This document shows positions 1 through 12,812 of a DNA stretch of 64,000 nt, piece by piece. The notes under the pieces were generated by a model. That model saw nothing but the letters and a program-made list of their open reading frames with translations, was not told the DNA's origin and did no database searches. This stretch comes from Cordia subcordata (Eukaryota; Streptophyta; Magnoliopsida; Boraginales; Cordiaceae), in the NCBI GenBank assembly GCA_028554755.1, contig JAPTOF010000006.1:15499001-15563000 (forward strand). Direction: 5' to 3'. Made by a program: the position numbers and the translations under genes. Within the stretch, counting starts at the first letter, position 1; each line of letters starts with the position of its first letter.

Positions 1-1467
1 AGTGTGGGTCGAAAGAATCCACTCTGTAAGACCTTAGCTGCTATCTTCTTACCACTAAAGTGACCTCCATATCTTTCAATGTGACATATGCTCAATATGC
101 TTTCAAACTCATTCTCAGGCATACATTGGAGAATCTCCTGATTCGAACAAACCTTAAAGAGATAAGGGTCCTCCCAAAAGAAATGTCTAACCTGTGCTAA
201 GAACCTATCTCTCTCTTTCTCTTTCTCTCTTCTCCTAATAGGAAGGAAATTACCCTATGGCAAGATAATTCACTACATGTGCAAACCATGATGTGTGGTG
301 AGAAACTGCAAACAGTTGCTCATCAGGAAGGAATCACGAAAATGATGAAATCATTAGGGAATCATGCATAAGATAGGATAAATGGTCCATAACATAATTC
401 TCACTATCCTTTTTATCACTAATCTTAACCTCAAACTCCTAAGGGAGAAGTATTCATCTAATCAACCTGGACTTCAAATTACACTTAGAAAGAAGATAAC
501 ACAAAGTGGTGTGATCGGAACAGACAATGACCTTTGAACCAAGGATGTAAGGTTGAAACTTATCAAGTGCAAACACTACAACTAGAAACTCCTTCTCAGT
601 GATCGTGTAATTCTTCTGGGAATCATCTAGAGTCTTGCTAGCATAGTAAATCACGTAAGCAATCTATCCTTACGCTGAGTTAACACTGCACCTATGGCAA
701 AGTCGGATGCATCACATATGATCTCAAATGCAAGGCTATAGTTGAGAGACTGAATGATAGGGGATAAAGATAATAAAGACTTAAGTCTCTTAAAGGCTCT
801 AACATACTTATCATAAAAAGCAAAGGGAACATCATGTGCTAGAAGCCTAGACAATGGATGGGCAATGTGACTAAAATCCTTGATGAATCTCCTATAGAAA
901 CCTACATGGCCAAGGAAGAATCTAATGTCCTTAACACTGCTAGGAATAGGCAATTTCTTTATAAGCTCCACCTTGGAGGGATCAACCTAGATACCATTTA
1001 AAGACACAATATAACCTAAGACTACCTCTCTAAACCATGAAATGGGATTTCTCCCAACTAAGCACCAAATTCATCTCAACATATCGGTCCAACACTAAAG
1101 ATAGGTGTCTAAGGCACTCATCAAAGCTATCTTCAATCATCCATGAAAATCGTTAAGTGCTTCTCAATCATGTCACTAAAGATGGCTATCATACACTTTT
1201 GAAAAGTCACAGGTGCATTACAATGATTGAATGGCATTCTTCTATAGGTAAATTTGCTATAAGGGTAAGTGCAAGTGGTCTTCTCCTCGTCCTTGGGAAA
1301 CACGAGGATCTGATTATACCTTGAATACCTATCAAAAAAGAAATAATAGCTATGCCTAGCTACTTTATTTAAGATCTAATCAAGGAAGGGCAAAGGGAAA
1401 TAATCCCTTTTAGTCTTAGAGTCGTGCTTCCTATAATCAATGCAAGCTCTCTAACCCGTGGGTGTAC
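1..1467 (-). pseudogene. Ty3 pol fragment: reverse transcriptase C-terminal part, RNase H, integrase N-terminus
   Basis: Minus-strand reading starts at about 1459 with a degenerate RACIDYRK, passes SVKDIRFFLGHVGFYRRFIK (about 920) and CDASDFAIGAVL (about 710), then the RNase H core (454-654). It ends at 1-140 with the integrase zinc-binding segment, where YGGHFSGKKIAAKVLQ can be read. These are the usual landmarks of plant Ty3 Pol. Stops and frame changes occur between 975 and 1460. The part upstream of codon TGG (now TAG) in the TGWR motif lies beyond the inserted solo LTR, at 3245 and above. Confidence 0.85.
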
Positions 1468-3244
1468 TGTTGGGATTGTATGCCCTAAAGACCACAAGCA
1501 CATGGTGATTACTGGATACCAGACATAATTTGCTCATGATCTTGTTCATATGATTGAGTTTTGCGCACCATATTATCTCCATATTGATACAAAGTATGAA
1601 GGTCCAATGATATAAACAAATGACTTGGGTGTACAGGGAGGTTGGACGCACAGTAGGTCTCAGTCTATATTTGGTGATAACATAAATTGATCCATAGCTA
1701 GATGGTAGTGTTGGGCACTCTATCGAGACAAGGTTATAGTGGGTGAGTCTTCTTTAAAGGGTGATCTACCTAGGTCGTTAAATGGTTTTCCAACTATGCT
1801 CTTAGTGCGTACATCATGCATTGGACAGGGCCACCGTGAGTATGTCTTTTGGGAACCATATTGTCATATATAGAAGACGAGATACTCATAGATTTTGAGC
1901 GACCAATGCTCTTAATCTTGGGCATATGTAAATGAACTGACTAAGTTAGGGTGTAATACTTTGATGTACCATAAGAAGAGGTCTTGAATGATAAGATTGT
2001 CTATCTCAAACATTGGGTATTGTGTTCTAGTTTAGTTAGGACATGTATATGCAACAGCAGAGTTTATGTGACTCCTTGGATTTATCCACTTGATCACTAG
2101 AAATCTAGTACTAGTGATATTGCTTTTCAGGGGTATGTCGGTCATTTGGCTTGTAGGTCACTCCCTAAATCAAGAGATCCGTGACCAGTGGATGATCATC
2201 ATATGGAATTAGAGATTCCGAGGTTCCAGATGTAGTCTTAGAGGTGATGGTACTTGTACGGATCGACTTTGACTACGGAATACATAGAGGGGCGTTTTGG
2301 ACATTTTACTTGGTTGGTCGAAGACAAAGGTCACTAGAGCAAGTGACAAGCTCCTGCTTAGCCAGTAATTATCTTTGGAGTGCGGTTTTGGTCTTCTAGT
2401 AGAAATAGACCAAGGTTAAAATGGCCTTAACATCACCAAAGTGGTAGCAAGGGCATTTTGGTCATTTTTTGAGAGCCAAGGGTAATTATGTCTTTTGGTC
2501 CCTCCACTAGCCATTATTCTATTGGATAGATTAATTAATGTAAATTAATTATGTGAATTGCTTAATTAAGATTTTGAGTATAGAATTAAGAAGGGATTTT
2601 ATTATCCGGGTCTTCCCAATATAACTTATGGATATCTTAATTAGATAAGTGGATCCCACATGAAAGATATTTAGTGTGAGAGGTAGAATATATGTAATTT
2701 CTTATCCCTAGGAAATATTCCATTTCTAGAAGGACTAAGGAGGGGTATTATGGTAAAACATAACATTTTAGGAACCTTATTCTTATTATGGTTGCCTTGT
2801 ACTTTAAATAGTACAAGATAGGCATAATCCATATGAGAATAAGACAGAAAGTAAGATTTTTTCTTGGTAGATGTGTGTTGGTTTTTGCACACATTAGCAC
2901 CAAGAATATACATTAAATTCCATAACCTCAATTTAGCCTTAAAAATTGCTTGCCTATTATATATAAAATTGTATCCTAGTAATAAAGCTTTGGAAATAGT
3001 GGAGAAGACTATTAGGGGGCTAATACGAGATAGGTATTACGCAAAGAAGCCAACTTTGCATCCGAGTCATGCTACAAGGATAACGGGTCTTAACTTTACC
3101 TTTGTGATTTTTGCTTGAATGTGATGCCCTATGTATAATAGATCTAATTTATGCTATGTTTCTACTCCCATTGTTGTTAATATGATTTTGTTTTAAAAAA
3201 TTTAGAATAACAACTAGTCATAAGAATAACGTTTAGATCCAAAA
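1468..3244. mobile_element. Solo LTR inserted in the Athila reverse transcriptase
   Basis: The block begins TGTTGGGAT and ends with a worn ATCCAAAA, close to the expected inverse ATCCCAACA. It is flanked by near-identical 5-bp target copies, TGTAC at 1463-1467 and TGTAT at 3245-3249. Removing it rejoins the Ty3 reading from PTHT to PTG*RACIDYRK. No protein-coding similarity is visible in its 1777 bp, so it is read as a single LTR left by recombination between the two LTRs of a larger element, probably Ty1/copia-like. The family assignment is uncertain. Confidence 0.75.
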
Positions 3245-4521
3245 TGTATGTGTAGGAATAAGCTCTCCTTTCTCATTATCAACTAACGTGATCTTAAACT
3301 TCTTTGGTACAACCTGAACTGGACTGACCCACTCACTATTATAGATCGAATAGATGATAGCTATATCTAAAAGTTTAATGACCTCTTTTCTAACAACCTT
3401 AGACATATATTGGTTTAGTCTCCTCTGTATCTTTCTAGAAGGAACCACTCTATTCTCAAGATGAATCCTATGCATGCCAACTGAAGGGTCTATGCCTCTC
3501 AAATCTTTAATCTTCCATGCTATGGCCTTCTTATGGTCTCTAAGGACACTTAACAGACGTTCCTTATGCTTACCAGACAAATCTGAAGCTATGATGACAT
3601 GAAAAGTCTTATTAGGTCTTAAGAATGCATACTTCAAATGATTAAGAAGGGGTTTGAGCTCTAACCATGGAGTAGGCTCAACCAAAAGGGGATCAACCTC
3701 ATTATCACCATGAATATCACTAGAAATGGGAATGGAAGGAATGACCTCAAGTGATGCTTAGGCCTAGAATCATCAACTATGGAAGTAGAAGCTATACACC
3801 TCCTCATAAAGGACTCTAAGTCAAAACTATCTAGAATATCCTCAAGCTCTCTCAACTCATCATTATCATTCATGGTCAATCATGAGTCTTCACCAACACA
3901 TGAGTTTATTGCATTAATCATGAAGCAATCTTCCTCATTTTCTCCACCAACACTTTGTTCACAGCCTTTGCAACTCTCATAGTGGACTTCAAATTTCCAA
4001 ACTTAATTTCTAGCAACCCCGACCTATAATGGATAATAGCAACGGTTGTGGCAAGGAAGGGGCAACTTAGAAGAAAAGGTGTGGCATGCCTAGAGTCGTG
4101 ATCAGAGTCTATGTCTAAAACTATGAAGTCTACTGGGTACACAAAATCACCAACCTGAACCATTACGTCCTCTATCACACCTCGTGGCCTATGCTCAGAT
4201 CTATTAGTTAATTGAAGTGTAACATGAGTAGGTGAAAACTCTCCTAGTCCTAGCTGAATAAATAGAATATGGGATGAGGTTCACACTAGACCCTAAATCT
4301 AGTATGGCATGATCTATTTGGGTGGTGAAAGCTTCGAGATCACTAAGCTTCGTAGGAAGGCCCGACGTGCAAATACTACTCACCTTCTCTGTGAGTTTCA
4401 CATTCTTAGGCATGTTTGACACTCTACGCTTTCTAGTGCAAAGGTCCTCGAAAAACTTAGAGTAAGATGGGATGGAAAGGACTGTATCAATCAATGGAAG
4501 ATTCACATTAAGATCTTTCAA
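3245..4521 (-). pseudogene. Ty3 protease and start of reverse transcriptase, decayed
   Basis: At 4204-4521 the minus strand reads an aspartic protease region with AILDLGSSVNLIPYSIY, where the catalytic triad is DLG rather than the commoner DTG or DSG; this is usual in Athila/Tat elements. At 3918-4178 it continues through the protease C-terminal part, with FPAT-like conserved text degraded. At 3233-3685 the reverse transcriptase N-terminus follows (HKKAIAWKIKDLRGIDP, then WVSPVQVVPKK). The pieces lie in different frames and carry stops. The reading breaks off at the solo LTR boundary near 3245. Confidence 0.85.
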
Positions 4522-4624
4522 GTGATCTAAAATTTTGAAAACCCTAGTATTCTCAATAGGTGCTAGCTTCTCTAAAGCGAATGGGAATGGAACTCTAGGA
4601 GCAACATCTCTAAGCTCTAGGGGC

Positions 4625-6423
4625 TCAATAGGCTACTTCCTTTTTAGATATGGGCGGGTATAACTCACATTTCTCTCTCACAGGCTCCTCTCTCTTAACA
4701 GGACTCTCCCTAGACTTAATAGGATGATCTCTAAGCTTAAAAGGACCTATGGGTGTAGGCTCTGCATATCGCTCAACTCCTACTCTATTGTCAACTATCT
4801 TACCACTTCTAAGGGTGGTGACGGCCTTGGATTGGGCCTGAGGGGGACAGGTGGTGTCAGAGGAGGAATAGGATTGATCTCTAGGATTAACTTCCGGCTG
4901 TGAAGGCAATTTTCTTGGATCCTTAGTGCCTAAATGACTAACAAGCTGTCATATTTATGCATCTACCCTAGCCTGATAGTTCTCAAGCCACTGCTATTGG
5001 TGTCTTTCTAACATTTGTTGTTATGACCTACACATCTGAAATATAGGATCAAATTTATCATCATTAGAGGACTAAGGGACAAATGCAAATTACATAGGAA
5101 GTGTTGGGGCAGGTGGTGCAGAAAGTGCCTAACGCTATGGTGCACTAAGAAGTCTAGCCTGATTCACATTATAGAACCCTAAAGGATTAGTAAGACGAGG
5201 TCTCTGCTGGAATGAGGCCGGGGCCTAGGATGACTTCAACTGGTCTTGACACCAAGAGAACTTCAGATTATCTCTCTAACCCGGGTTATAAATGTTCGAG
5301 TATGGGTTGTACTCTTGTGAGTACCCCTGGGTAGTATAAACTTGCTTCTGTATGAATTCCAAAAACTATAGAGCTAAAGGGCAAGCTATGCTCTTATACG
5401 TGGACTCGAAAGATAATGCACAAACCTCTATAATCGACAATGTGGAGGAGGAACCTAAAGGATTGGCTCTATGGCCCTATGATGAAAGACTCAAGGAAAT
5501 AAATTGATCAAGCTTATGTGTCAAAGCTTTAACCTCGGTGGAAAGGAAAAGAGGTATCTACCTCATGAATAGTTACTAGACCTATCTATGGTGGTATTTT
5601 GGAATGTGTCTTTGGTATTTGTTTTTATCCTTACCCACATATCACTAGGCCTTAAGTTATAAAATGTACCCCAAGAGATAGCATTTATTAACATTCATTG
5701 TTGCTCGGTCAATCTTCTAAAGAGATATTAAAGGTTGTTGTGTGCCATAATAATGGTATGGACATTGCCTGAAGAGATCATTTAACCTTTCCCAAGCTTT
5801 ATGGAAAGTCTTGAATTCATTTTGAGAAAAGGTCATGATGGATGCCCTTGGATCAGCGGTCTTAGCCATAGGGAAGAACCTTTGATAAAAACGTGATTAG
5901 AACTTATCCCACGACGTAATGAAATCACTAGGTAAGGAATGGAGCCATTATTTGGCTTTATCCTTCAATGAAAATGGGAACAACTTAAGGCAGATAAACT
6001 TTTGAAGTACATTGGGAAAGTGAAGAGTAGAGCAAATTTCTACAAAATCCATAACATGGGCTAATGGACTCTTATTACTCCTCCTGTTAAAGGAAATGAG
6101 CATTGCTAATGTTTTATGCTTGATTTCAAAGTTCACTTCCTCCAACCTTGGAGTGTAGATAGCCAAGTTAGGCTCAAACACATTGCTTCTATAGATGGAT
6201 CTGGCCTAACGGGCCCTTAAGCGTGGGGATACTGATGATGGGCATATGGATGCCCATGGCGCTCATGTGGAGAAACATAAGGCATAAGGGGAATGGGAGG
6301 AGGATTAACGGCATTGGCCGTTTCTCCTAAAAAATCTCCTAGATTTCTAAGATGGTGAACTATTCTCTCGGGATCGGGATTCAAAGGAACTAAGCGATTT
6401 CTAAGGGAATGCCTTCCAAGCAT
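4625..6423 (-). pseudogene. Ty3 gag, decayed
   Basis: Gag begins at the minus-strand ATG near 6423 (MLGRHSLRNRLVPLNPDP) and reaches the retrotransposon gag core at 5948-6181, where NFEIKHKTLAML and LKLFPFSLKDKAK match the conserved plant gag pattern. Downstream, 4625-4909 encodes a low-complexity Pro/Ser/Lys linker towards the protease. At least three frame changes and several stops lie between 4910 and 5950, so no full protein can be made. The 4910-5950 stretch is still Ty3 gag/linker DNA but holds no readable domain. Confidence 0.8.
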
Positions 6424-6740
6424 ACAACACCTACACTACTCTCTTGCCAGTTCGCAACCCCCGATACTTCAAGAAATCCTAAACTATAGCACATAAATCA
6501 CAAAAACCTAAGGACTACTAAAAACAAAAGGAAAACAACTAAAAATAAACAAACTCAACAAGCATTCTAAGCTAAGAAACAAAAGTAAACATAAGATAAC
6601 AAGATAACCAAATGAATAGCAAGATAATAAGCTACTAAAATAAAGTAAGAAAAAGAAGCAAGTAAAACAAGCAATTATCTAAAACACACAAACAAAGAAA
6701 CCAAACCAACCATGTCTCACTAGCAACGGCACCAAAAACT
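6424..6740 (-). other. Athila leader with primer binding site
   Basis: This is the untranslated leader between gag and the 5' LTR. On the minus strand the primer binding site TGGTGCCGTTGCTAG covers 6734-6720, six bases past the LTR end. It differs only slightly from the TGGCGCCGTTGC core seen in many Athila/Tat elements. The rest is A-rich and has no open frame. Confidence 0.75.
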
Positions 6741-8348
6741 TGATGCTACTCGAATGCATAAGCCTTAAATTAGCCTGTAAGCGCATGAGTTGTGGTAGTA
6801 GAGCATGCGAGTGTAGGGTTGTGTCTTCGGGAAAGCTAAAATGGGGTATGGCTTAAAGCTGTGTGTTATAAGAAGCTAGTAAAGGAAAGACCTAATCTAC
6901 TTATCTTTTTTTCAGATTTTGGATTGAATGGAGCTCAAATTTAAACCTAAACTACATACTAGAAAGCTAAAAAGCATGTGTGGAATGAGAATGGAAAATA
7001 ACCTAAGAAAAGGGGAAACTAGGCAAATAGAAGGGTAGGGATTACTACCTAATTATGGAAGAGGTATCTATCTATTTTAGGGTGATTTTGATGACTTTTA
7101 AGCTTCTATTTAAGATCTTAAGCAATTACCCTAATTAACCCTAACCACCAGTGCGAGTCTATCCTTAGTTTAGGCCTTAAAGTAGAGTATGGCATGGTTC
7201 ATGCCAAATTAGGGATTAAAGCAATTAATTAGATCTTAGGGTGGTGGTTAATCAATCTATCTTAGGGTTCAAGTCATCAACTGGGTTTAAAGCTAATACT
7301 CAAACTTGCTAAGAGTGATTAAGCTATTAAGAAGCCTATTAGTTGGGTTTAAAACTAGAGACAACTCACATAGCCTATTTTAGGGTTCAAGCATTATTAA
7401 TCAACCACCAATCAATCAAATAAAAGCATTTAAGAGCATGGTCAACATTGATAAGCAAATAGGTTAACGCATAGACATATTCACCATAGCTATTTGAACA
7501 AAGAAATAACATGACATGTATTAATCATCATAATTATCCCCAAATAGGTTTACATACTTTAACTCATAGCTAAAGTAGCAATCTATCCATAATAAAACTA
7601 AGTAAACATGATATAATCAAAACAAGAGAAAGATAGAGTAACTTTCCTATGCTCTTGATGTTATTCTCTACAAAACTCTTCAAAATCTCTTTCCAATCTT
7701 GCTTGGAAAACCCTAATCTAGCTTGGATTTGATGGAATTGAAGTGGGTGTGTATAGAAGTGAGGTAGGTGAGAGTGGATCTACCCAGGGTTTATAGGTTT
7801 TAAGGATATGGGGAAGAGATGGGAGTGATTGGGGGTTCAAAGATACATCCAATGGGCTGAAAATGGCCTAAAATAAGTTTTTCTTGCTGCAAAAGCCAGT
7901 CAGAGGGTCGGCCAATTGGCCTAGAACTCAATAAAGACTGGCTTAAAAGCTTTGTCACTATTTGGGTCAGTTAGGGGGATCGGTCAACCAGCCCTTCAGG
8001 GGGTGACCTCCCTTTTAGGACGTATGCTCAAACTTCACTCGGTTTGCTCCTAGTCTTCTCCGTACGCGTCATACTTCTTCTAGGGGCTTCTAAAGGCCTT
8101 TTTCTTCAATTCTTTTCATCCAAATCAACCCTCACATTGCTTTATTATCCAAGCATCACTATTTTAAGCTTCAATCATTGCTCCAAATCTCACTTAAAAG
8201 CATAAGAGATAAGCACTTAGAGTAGTATTTTCTCTATAAACTCAACTACGAACATTTAGAGTCTAGTATGCACAAGTATGATGTTTATACCACACTAAAG
8301 CTATCTAATAAGCACAAAACACCTCAAATATCATAGAATAATGCATCA
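6741..8348 (-). repeat. Athila 5' LTR, 1.6 kb
   Basis: The block starts TGATGC (6741) and ends GCATCA (8343-8348), a six-base terminal inverted repeat of the TG...CA type, and is directly followed on its inner side by the primer binding site. It carries several copies of a CTAATTAACCCTAA-like motif and an internal GC-richer stretch near 7880-8060. No coding sequence is seen. The matching 3' LTR is not in the window, so insertion age cannot be estimated here. Confidence 0.85.
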
Positions 8349-8650
8349 ACAATCACACACAAACCAAGACACATAAAGTATTGGCAGTTGTTAATAGCCA
8401 AAATAGACACAACCATAAGAACTGGTAGTAAATTGAAAGGTGCTATGCGTATGTTATTGTCTTGGCTTACACAAAAGATAAACAGTTCAAGACCTCGAGT
8501 CTATTGCTCAGATAATAAACACGACGACATTCACTAAGGAAGGTTCAAAGCCAAAAGTTGCCTATCTTGAAACAATATCTTTGTATGAACTCTTTTTGGT
8601 GTCTGCACGGTTTACATTCTGACCAACTAATTTCCATTCATATGAGGGAG
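8349..8650 (+). pseudogene. Ty1/copia internal 3' end with polypurine tract
   Basis: This 300-bp segment lies between the Athila LTR and a second LTR. It ends in the purine run TATGAGGGAG directly before TGTTGGAATT, the arrangement of a copia polypurine tract and 3' LTR. One frame reads weakly like a Pol C-terminus (FTKEG near 8545), but the similarity is poor. The Athila element appears to have inserted into, or next to, this copia copy, which removed or displaced its remaining part. Confidence 0.5.
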
Positions 8651-9661
8651 TGTTGGAATTGGAGGAAATTAGATAATATAGATATGTAAGTTATATTTTT
8701 GAATAATTTAGAGATTTTATTATTTAATTAATAACTATTTTCTTATCATCATAATTTTGGTTGAGAAATGTTTGTAACTGTAATATGAAGCTTGAATTTG
8801 ATACGTTGGCTTTGCATATGACATTGAATGATACAATCAGATGCTAAGGGAAATTGCATGTAAGACAATTATGTTTTGCAATGATGATCTCATGACGATT
8901 GTAATCATTGATGCAATGATAAGGTTGCTTGTAAATTTGCTTAATAGCATTTGATGGCAGAGACATTGAGGAGTTTTGAAACATTTCATCCATATGTTGC
9001 TCCCTTGCCGTAATGGAGTTAATTGGTTTAAGGTTTTAGTCTCTTTTGCTCCCTATAAACAGTAGTATTTTCGATGGCAAAAAGACACAATTTTTTAAGC
9101 ATTTGATTTTATAGTTTTCCAATAGAAGTTCCAAAACACAATAAATTTCTTGTACCATTCTGGTACTTAGATCATGCATTATATGGCTGGTTCTTTGCTC
9201 ATCAATTCGCAAGCTCTTGCAAAGGCGTTCTACTCGACGTAAGAGGTAAAAACCGTTGTATCCTGGGAGGGATACGCCCCGACCTTTAGCACCATTGTGG
9301 GAAGCGTAAATCCCTTAAGGACATCATCCTACGAGCCTCGATTTTGTTATTTATTTTTCCATTTATATATTCATATTATACTAATTTTCCAAAAGCAATA
9401 ATATAATATTTTGGCTATTTCTTTTCAGTTTCTAAATTCCAGTTTCTATTCTTATTTTGCATATCTTATTTCTAATAATTACAACTTTTATTGTTTGTCA
9501 TTGTCTTCTAAACTCAGCTATTACTTGTTCAAGGATCTTCATTGATTGGCAGTTTTTTAATTGATTTTTTATTTCCTTTGTTCTATGAAAGTTATAATAA
9601 CAAAAAATATTATAACAATAGGTTATTTATATAAAATATACATATTAATTCCAATTCCACA
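8651..9661 (+). repeat. Ty1/copia 3' LTR
   Basis: The block starts TGTTGGAATTGG and ends CCAATTCCACA, an inverted terminal pair of about 11 bases. It holds a plausible TATA-less U3, then a GC-richer stretch at 9255-9345 (CTGGGAGGGATACGCCCCGA) of the type found in R/U5 of several plant copia families. It is preceded by a polypurine tract, which makes it the 3' LTR of a plus-strand element. No coding sequence is present. Confidence 0.7.
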
Positions 9662-9839
9662 TGTGTTCCAAACATAATTTGGATTCATAAATGACATAAT
9701 TGACTTAAAATTGTTTTACAGAACTAAACAAGAGAATCCATTTGAAAATGAAAATCCTCATGAAATTCATTTCATTCCATTTAGAAATAAGATGAGTTCT
9801 ATGACCCAAATGATTAACGTTATGTAAAATATCATATTT

Positions 9840-11515
9840 GAAAGACAAGGGAGTTAGCAAATGTTTCAAAGATAAATCATTATCTGCATTATTAATCAAA
9901 GAGAAGTTTTCATGGGATAGTTTTGTTAACTCAAAAATGGAAAGACAAATGGTTAGTCATATATTCTCATATTTTGGTTCTATCTTGAGGCTTATCATTA
10001 ATCCCAACAAAAGTGATATCTATTTTTGCTGGGTGTCATCAAGCTATGTCAAGCTCTTTTGCTGCCTTGGCAGGATTCAATATTGAGACATTTCCAGTTA
10101 AATACTTGGGCATTCCTTTGGTGACTAGAAAGCTCTGTATTTCGGATTGCAAATCTCTAATTAACAAGGTCGCCTCAAGAATTTTTTGCAAGGAACTTCA
10201 ACTCAACAAATCCGTGCTTATCCAAATGCAAGCATATTGTGTTGGATGCTTTCTTCTCCCTAAAGGCATCACTCATCATATCGAGAGCAAGTCTTCAGCT
10301 TTTCTTTAGAGAAATATAGGGCTTAGGGTTGCTTGGAAGGATATTTGTGCACCTCTTGCTGAAAGGGGACTTAATATGGGGAGTTTGGACGATATTAATA
10401 AGGTTGCCATACTCAAGTTAGATGTATGCTAAAAGCACTCTTTGGAGCAAATGGATGCGTTCAAACTACATCAAGGACAAACCTATATGGGATATTCAAC
10501 AAAAGATGGACTCATATTTGATAAGACCATGATTATGCTTAAGCCTATTACTTTCAAAGCCATCAAGCATACTATTGGCAATGGTAAGTGCACTTTTATT
10601 TGGTGGGACAATTCGCATTCTACAAGGCAATTACTTCACACTTTTGCAACATAATTACAAAAATCCATATCTGTGCAAAGATCAGCTCTCTCATTGAAAA
10701 TCACATTTGGAATTGGCCTTCTTATTTTTGCTACTTGCATCCCATTAGTGTTGGCATTTAACCCAACCAAACTCGTGAAGATTCTTTGCATTAGTCTTAT
10801 TCTTCAAATGGTGCGGTCTCTTTAGAAAAATTGGGAGAAAATTCCCACACACAAACCTAAGGTCAAATGGAGTTCATTTATTTGGTTTAGAGGCCATTCA
10901 CCAAAGAAAAGTTTCATCGCATGGATGGCTTGACAAAAGCTTCATTGCAAGGATGGCTTGCCTTGATCATTTACCTACTAAATTCAGAGTACTTGGATAG
11001 GGAATCTTGGAATATGCTCATTGTGAATTTTGCCACTTGGAATGCAAGACAATTGAACATCTCCTCGTTGAATGTTCCTTCACGGGTAGAATCTAGAAAA
11101 GTGGCATGAGCTTGCTATCCATTACAAATGTCCCTTACTCTTGGCAAGCTATTAGATTTCATTCCTCAAGTTACACAAAAAAAAAAAAAAATCTCTAGAT
11201 GCACATCTTTAAACTCTTTTTTTGCTCGATGACTTATCATATTTGGAGGGAAAGAAATGATAGATGCTTCAATGATTCTTATGAAACCAAAGAAGGCTGT
11301 TCAAGCAATCAAAGAAGACATCAACTTAAGGCTCAAACTCGGCAAAGCTTTCACTCCAAATTGGTAGAATCTTGTTATTTGTCAAAAATGGGGTGATATT
11401 GATTGTGTTTTTGACTCTTACTCTTGTACATATTTTTGCTTTTGGACACCTCTTACCCTTGTGTACATGACATTTTTTTTATTAATGATATCACACTTGT
11501 TGATTTAACAAAAAA
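9840..11515 (+). pseudogene. 5'-truncated LINE (L1-type) reverse transcriptase relic
   Basis: The plus strand reads the end of an L1-type reverse transcriptase: LIINPNKSDIYF at about 9990, then FPVKYLGIPLVTRKL at about 10090-10140, LNKSVLIQMQAY, and GLNMGSLDDINKVAIL at 10370. A zf-RVT region follows (VKWSSFIWFRGHSPKK at about 10862) and a tail with YHIWRERNDRCFN near 11235. Stops and shifts break it repeatedly. The YADD active-site portion, endonuclease and ORF1 are absent, as expected for 5' truncation. An A-run at 11177-11190 interrupts it. The 3' end lies near 11515, after the TGATTTAACAAAAAAT tail. Confidence 0.85.
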
Positions 11516-11635
11516 TATTTAGGGATGATGAGTGACTTAAGGAATCAGGAATCAGCTGACCCGTTTAAAACCCATTTGAACTGCGTTGTTATGAACCCAA
11601 AACAAAAACGAAATGATTTTTAATACCCAAGTTTT

Positions 11636-11788
11636 GGGATTGGGCTGGGATTGACCCCCTGGATACCCGTGTTAAGAAACCCTGTTTCTAAAAGCCAGGT
11701 ATCATTCCCAGGGGATTGGGCTGGGATTGACGCCCTGGGTACCCCGTGTTAAGAAACCTCGTTTCTAAAAATCAGGTACGTTCCCAGA
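11636..11788. repeat. Two tandem copies of a 76-bp unit
   Basis: The unit beginning GGGATTGGGCTGGGATTGA occurs at 11636 and again at 11712. Both copies contain the smaller motif GTTAAGAAACC followed by GTTTCTAAAA. They differ at about ten positions, so the duplication is not new. It is GC-richer than its surroundings and has no coding content. Confidence 0.85.
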
Positions 11789-11799
11789 GAGGTACCTAT

Positions 11800-11897
11800 A
11801 TATATGTGTGTGTGTATGTATGTATCGTTCTCGGTTTATGCACACACACACACATACATGCATACAAATATTTGTGTATGTGTGTGTATATATATTC
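11800..11897. repeat. (TG/CA)n and (TA)n microsatellite with hairpin potential
   Basis: Runs of TGTG, TATG, CACA and TATA alternate. The left TGTGTGTGTATGTATGTAT stretch can pair with the right ACACACACATACATGCATAC stretch, so the block could form a large hairpin. Confidence 0.85.
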
Positions 11898-12183
11898 TAA
11901 AAGGGTAAATGACTTATTTAGGCTCCTTTTTGACTCTTTTGACAATAAAGTCCTGATCTCTAGAACACAACGGCTCAATTCCTTGTCTTTGTAATTAGTG
12001 ACGTTGTTATCTTGAGTTATCTTTGCAATTTGTAATGCTGTCGGTCCCTTATCTTTACAATTTATGACATCACATAATTCTACCAACGTTGTTTTCTTGA
12101 CGATTTTTAAGTTCAAAACTAACAATATTTTATTGTCGAAAGAATCAAAGATAAGGGACCAAATAAATCATTTACCCATTTTA
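11898..12183. mobile_element. MITE with about 28-bp terminal inverted repeats
   Basis: The left end AAAAGGGTAAATGACTTATT and the right end AATAAATCATTTACCCATTT are imperfect inverted repeats of about 28 bp with a few mismatches. The 286-bp interior has no coding potential. A target-site duplication could not be identified, so the superfamily is open; Mutator-like or hAT-like are both possible. Confidence 0.65.
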
Positions 12184-12812
12184 AAAAGTATAAAAATGGT
12201 TAGTAATGAGGTTTGGACCTCTAACTTCCTCGTTTTTGATGATTTTAAATTATAATACATTACCACTAACGTCAAATTGTATCATTATTCATATTCAACA
12301 TTTCTTTTTCCTTTTGGTAAAAGTTAGTACGCCAATATGCTATTAATTAATTAATCCTAGTTATGGAACTGCCATTTTCTTAAATTACGATCTAACTAGA
12401 ATTATTTTAATGTCTTAATGTATTTATTTGATTATTTGATTACTAAGCTAATTGTTTAATGTATAATCTAATTATGATTAACTTAATCAAAACTTACTTA
12501 ATCGATTTTGATTATATTACTCATATACTTATATTAGACACTGTTAATTTCAAATTTCTAACTATACTGTAAACTACAGACTCTAGTTACATGAGTAAAT
12601 TAGTTCTAGCTATATGACTAAAATTTAGTGACAATCATATTATAAACTCTGTTGATTCAAGTTATATACATGACTAATTATGCTAGAAACTGCACCAATT
12701 CTAATTATATGAGTAATTTATTGGGAATTACACTATAAAATTTGTTAACTCATATTGTCTGTATAAAAGGTAATATCAATTATATAAAAATTCATCTTCG
12801 AACGAAACGAAA
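12184..12812. other. AT-rich intergenic DNA, 3' flank of the oxidase gene
   Basis: No coding region, RNA gene or clear repeat is seen. The part next to 12812 will contain the 3' UTR and polyadenylation signals of the minus-strand oxidase; T-rich and ATAAT-like elements at 12780-12800 are compatible, but no definite site can be fixed. Confidence 0.5.

Larger units (their letters stand above)
1..8348 (-). mobile_element. Athila/Tat-type Ty3 LTR retrotransposon, left end outside window
   Basis: Read on the minus strand, the order is 5' LTR (6741-8348), primer binding site, gag, protease, reverse transcriptase, RNase H and the start of integrase, which runs off the left edge. That order and the motifs fit the Athila/Tat branch of Ty3 elements: retropepsin motif DLGSSVNLIP, RNase H stretch YASKTLDDSQKNY, and a primer site close to TGGCGCCGTTGC. 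The 3' LTR would lie left of the window. Many stops and frame changes break every protein, so the copy is dead. A solo LTR (1468-3244) sits inside the reverse transcriptase. The inner part of that Ty3 reverse transcriptase remains on both sides of it. Confidence 0.9.
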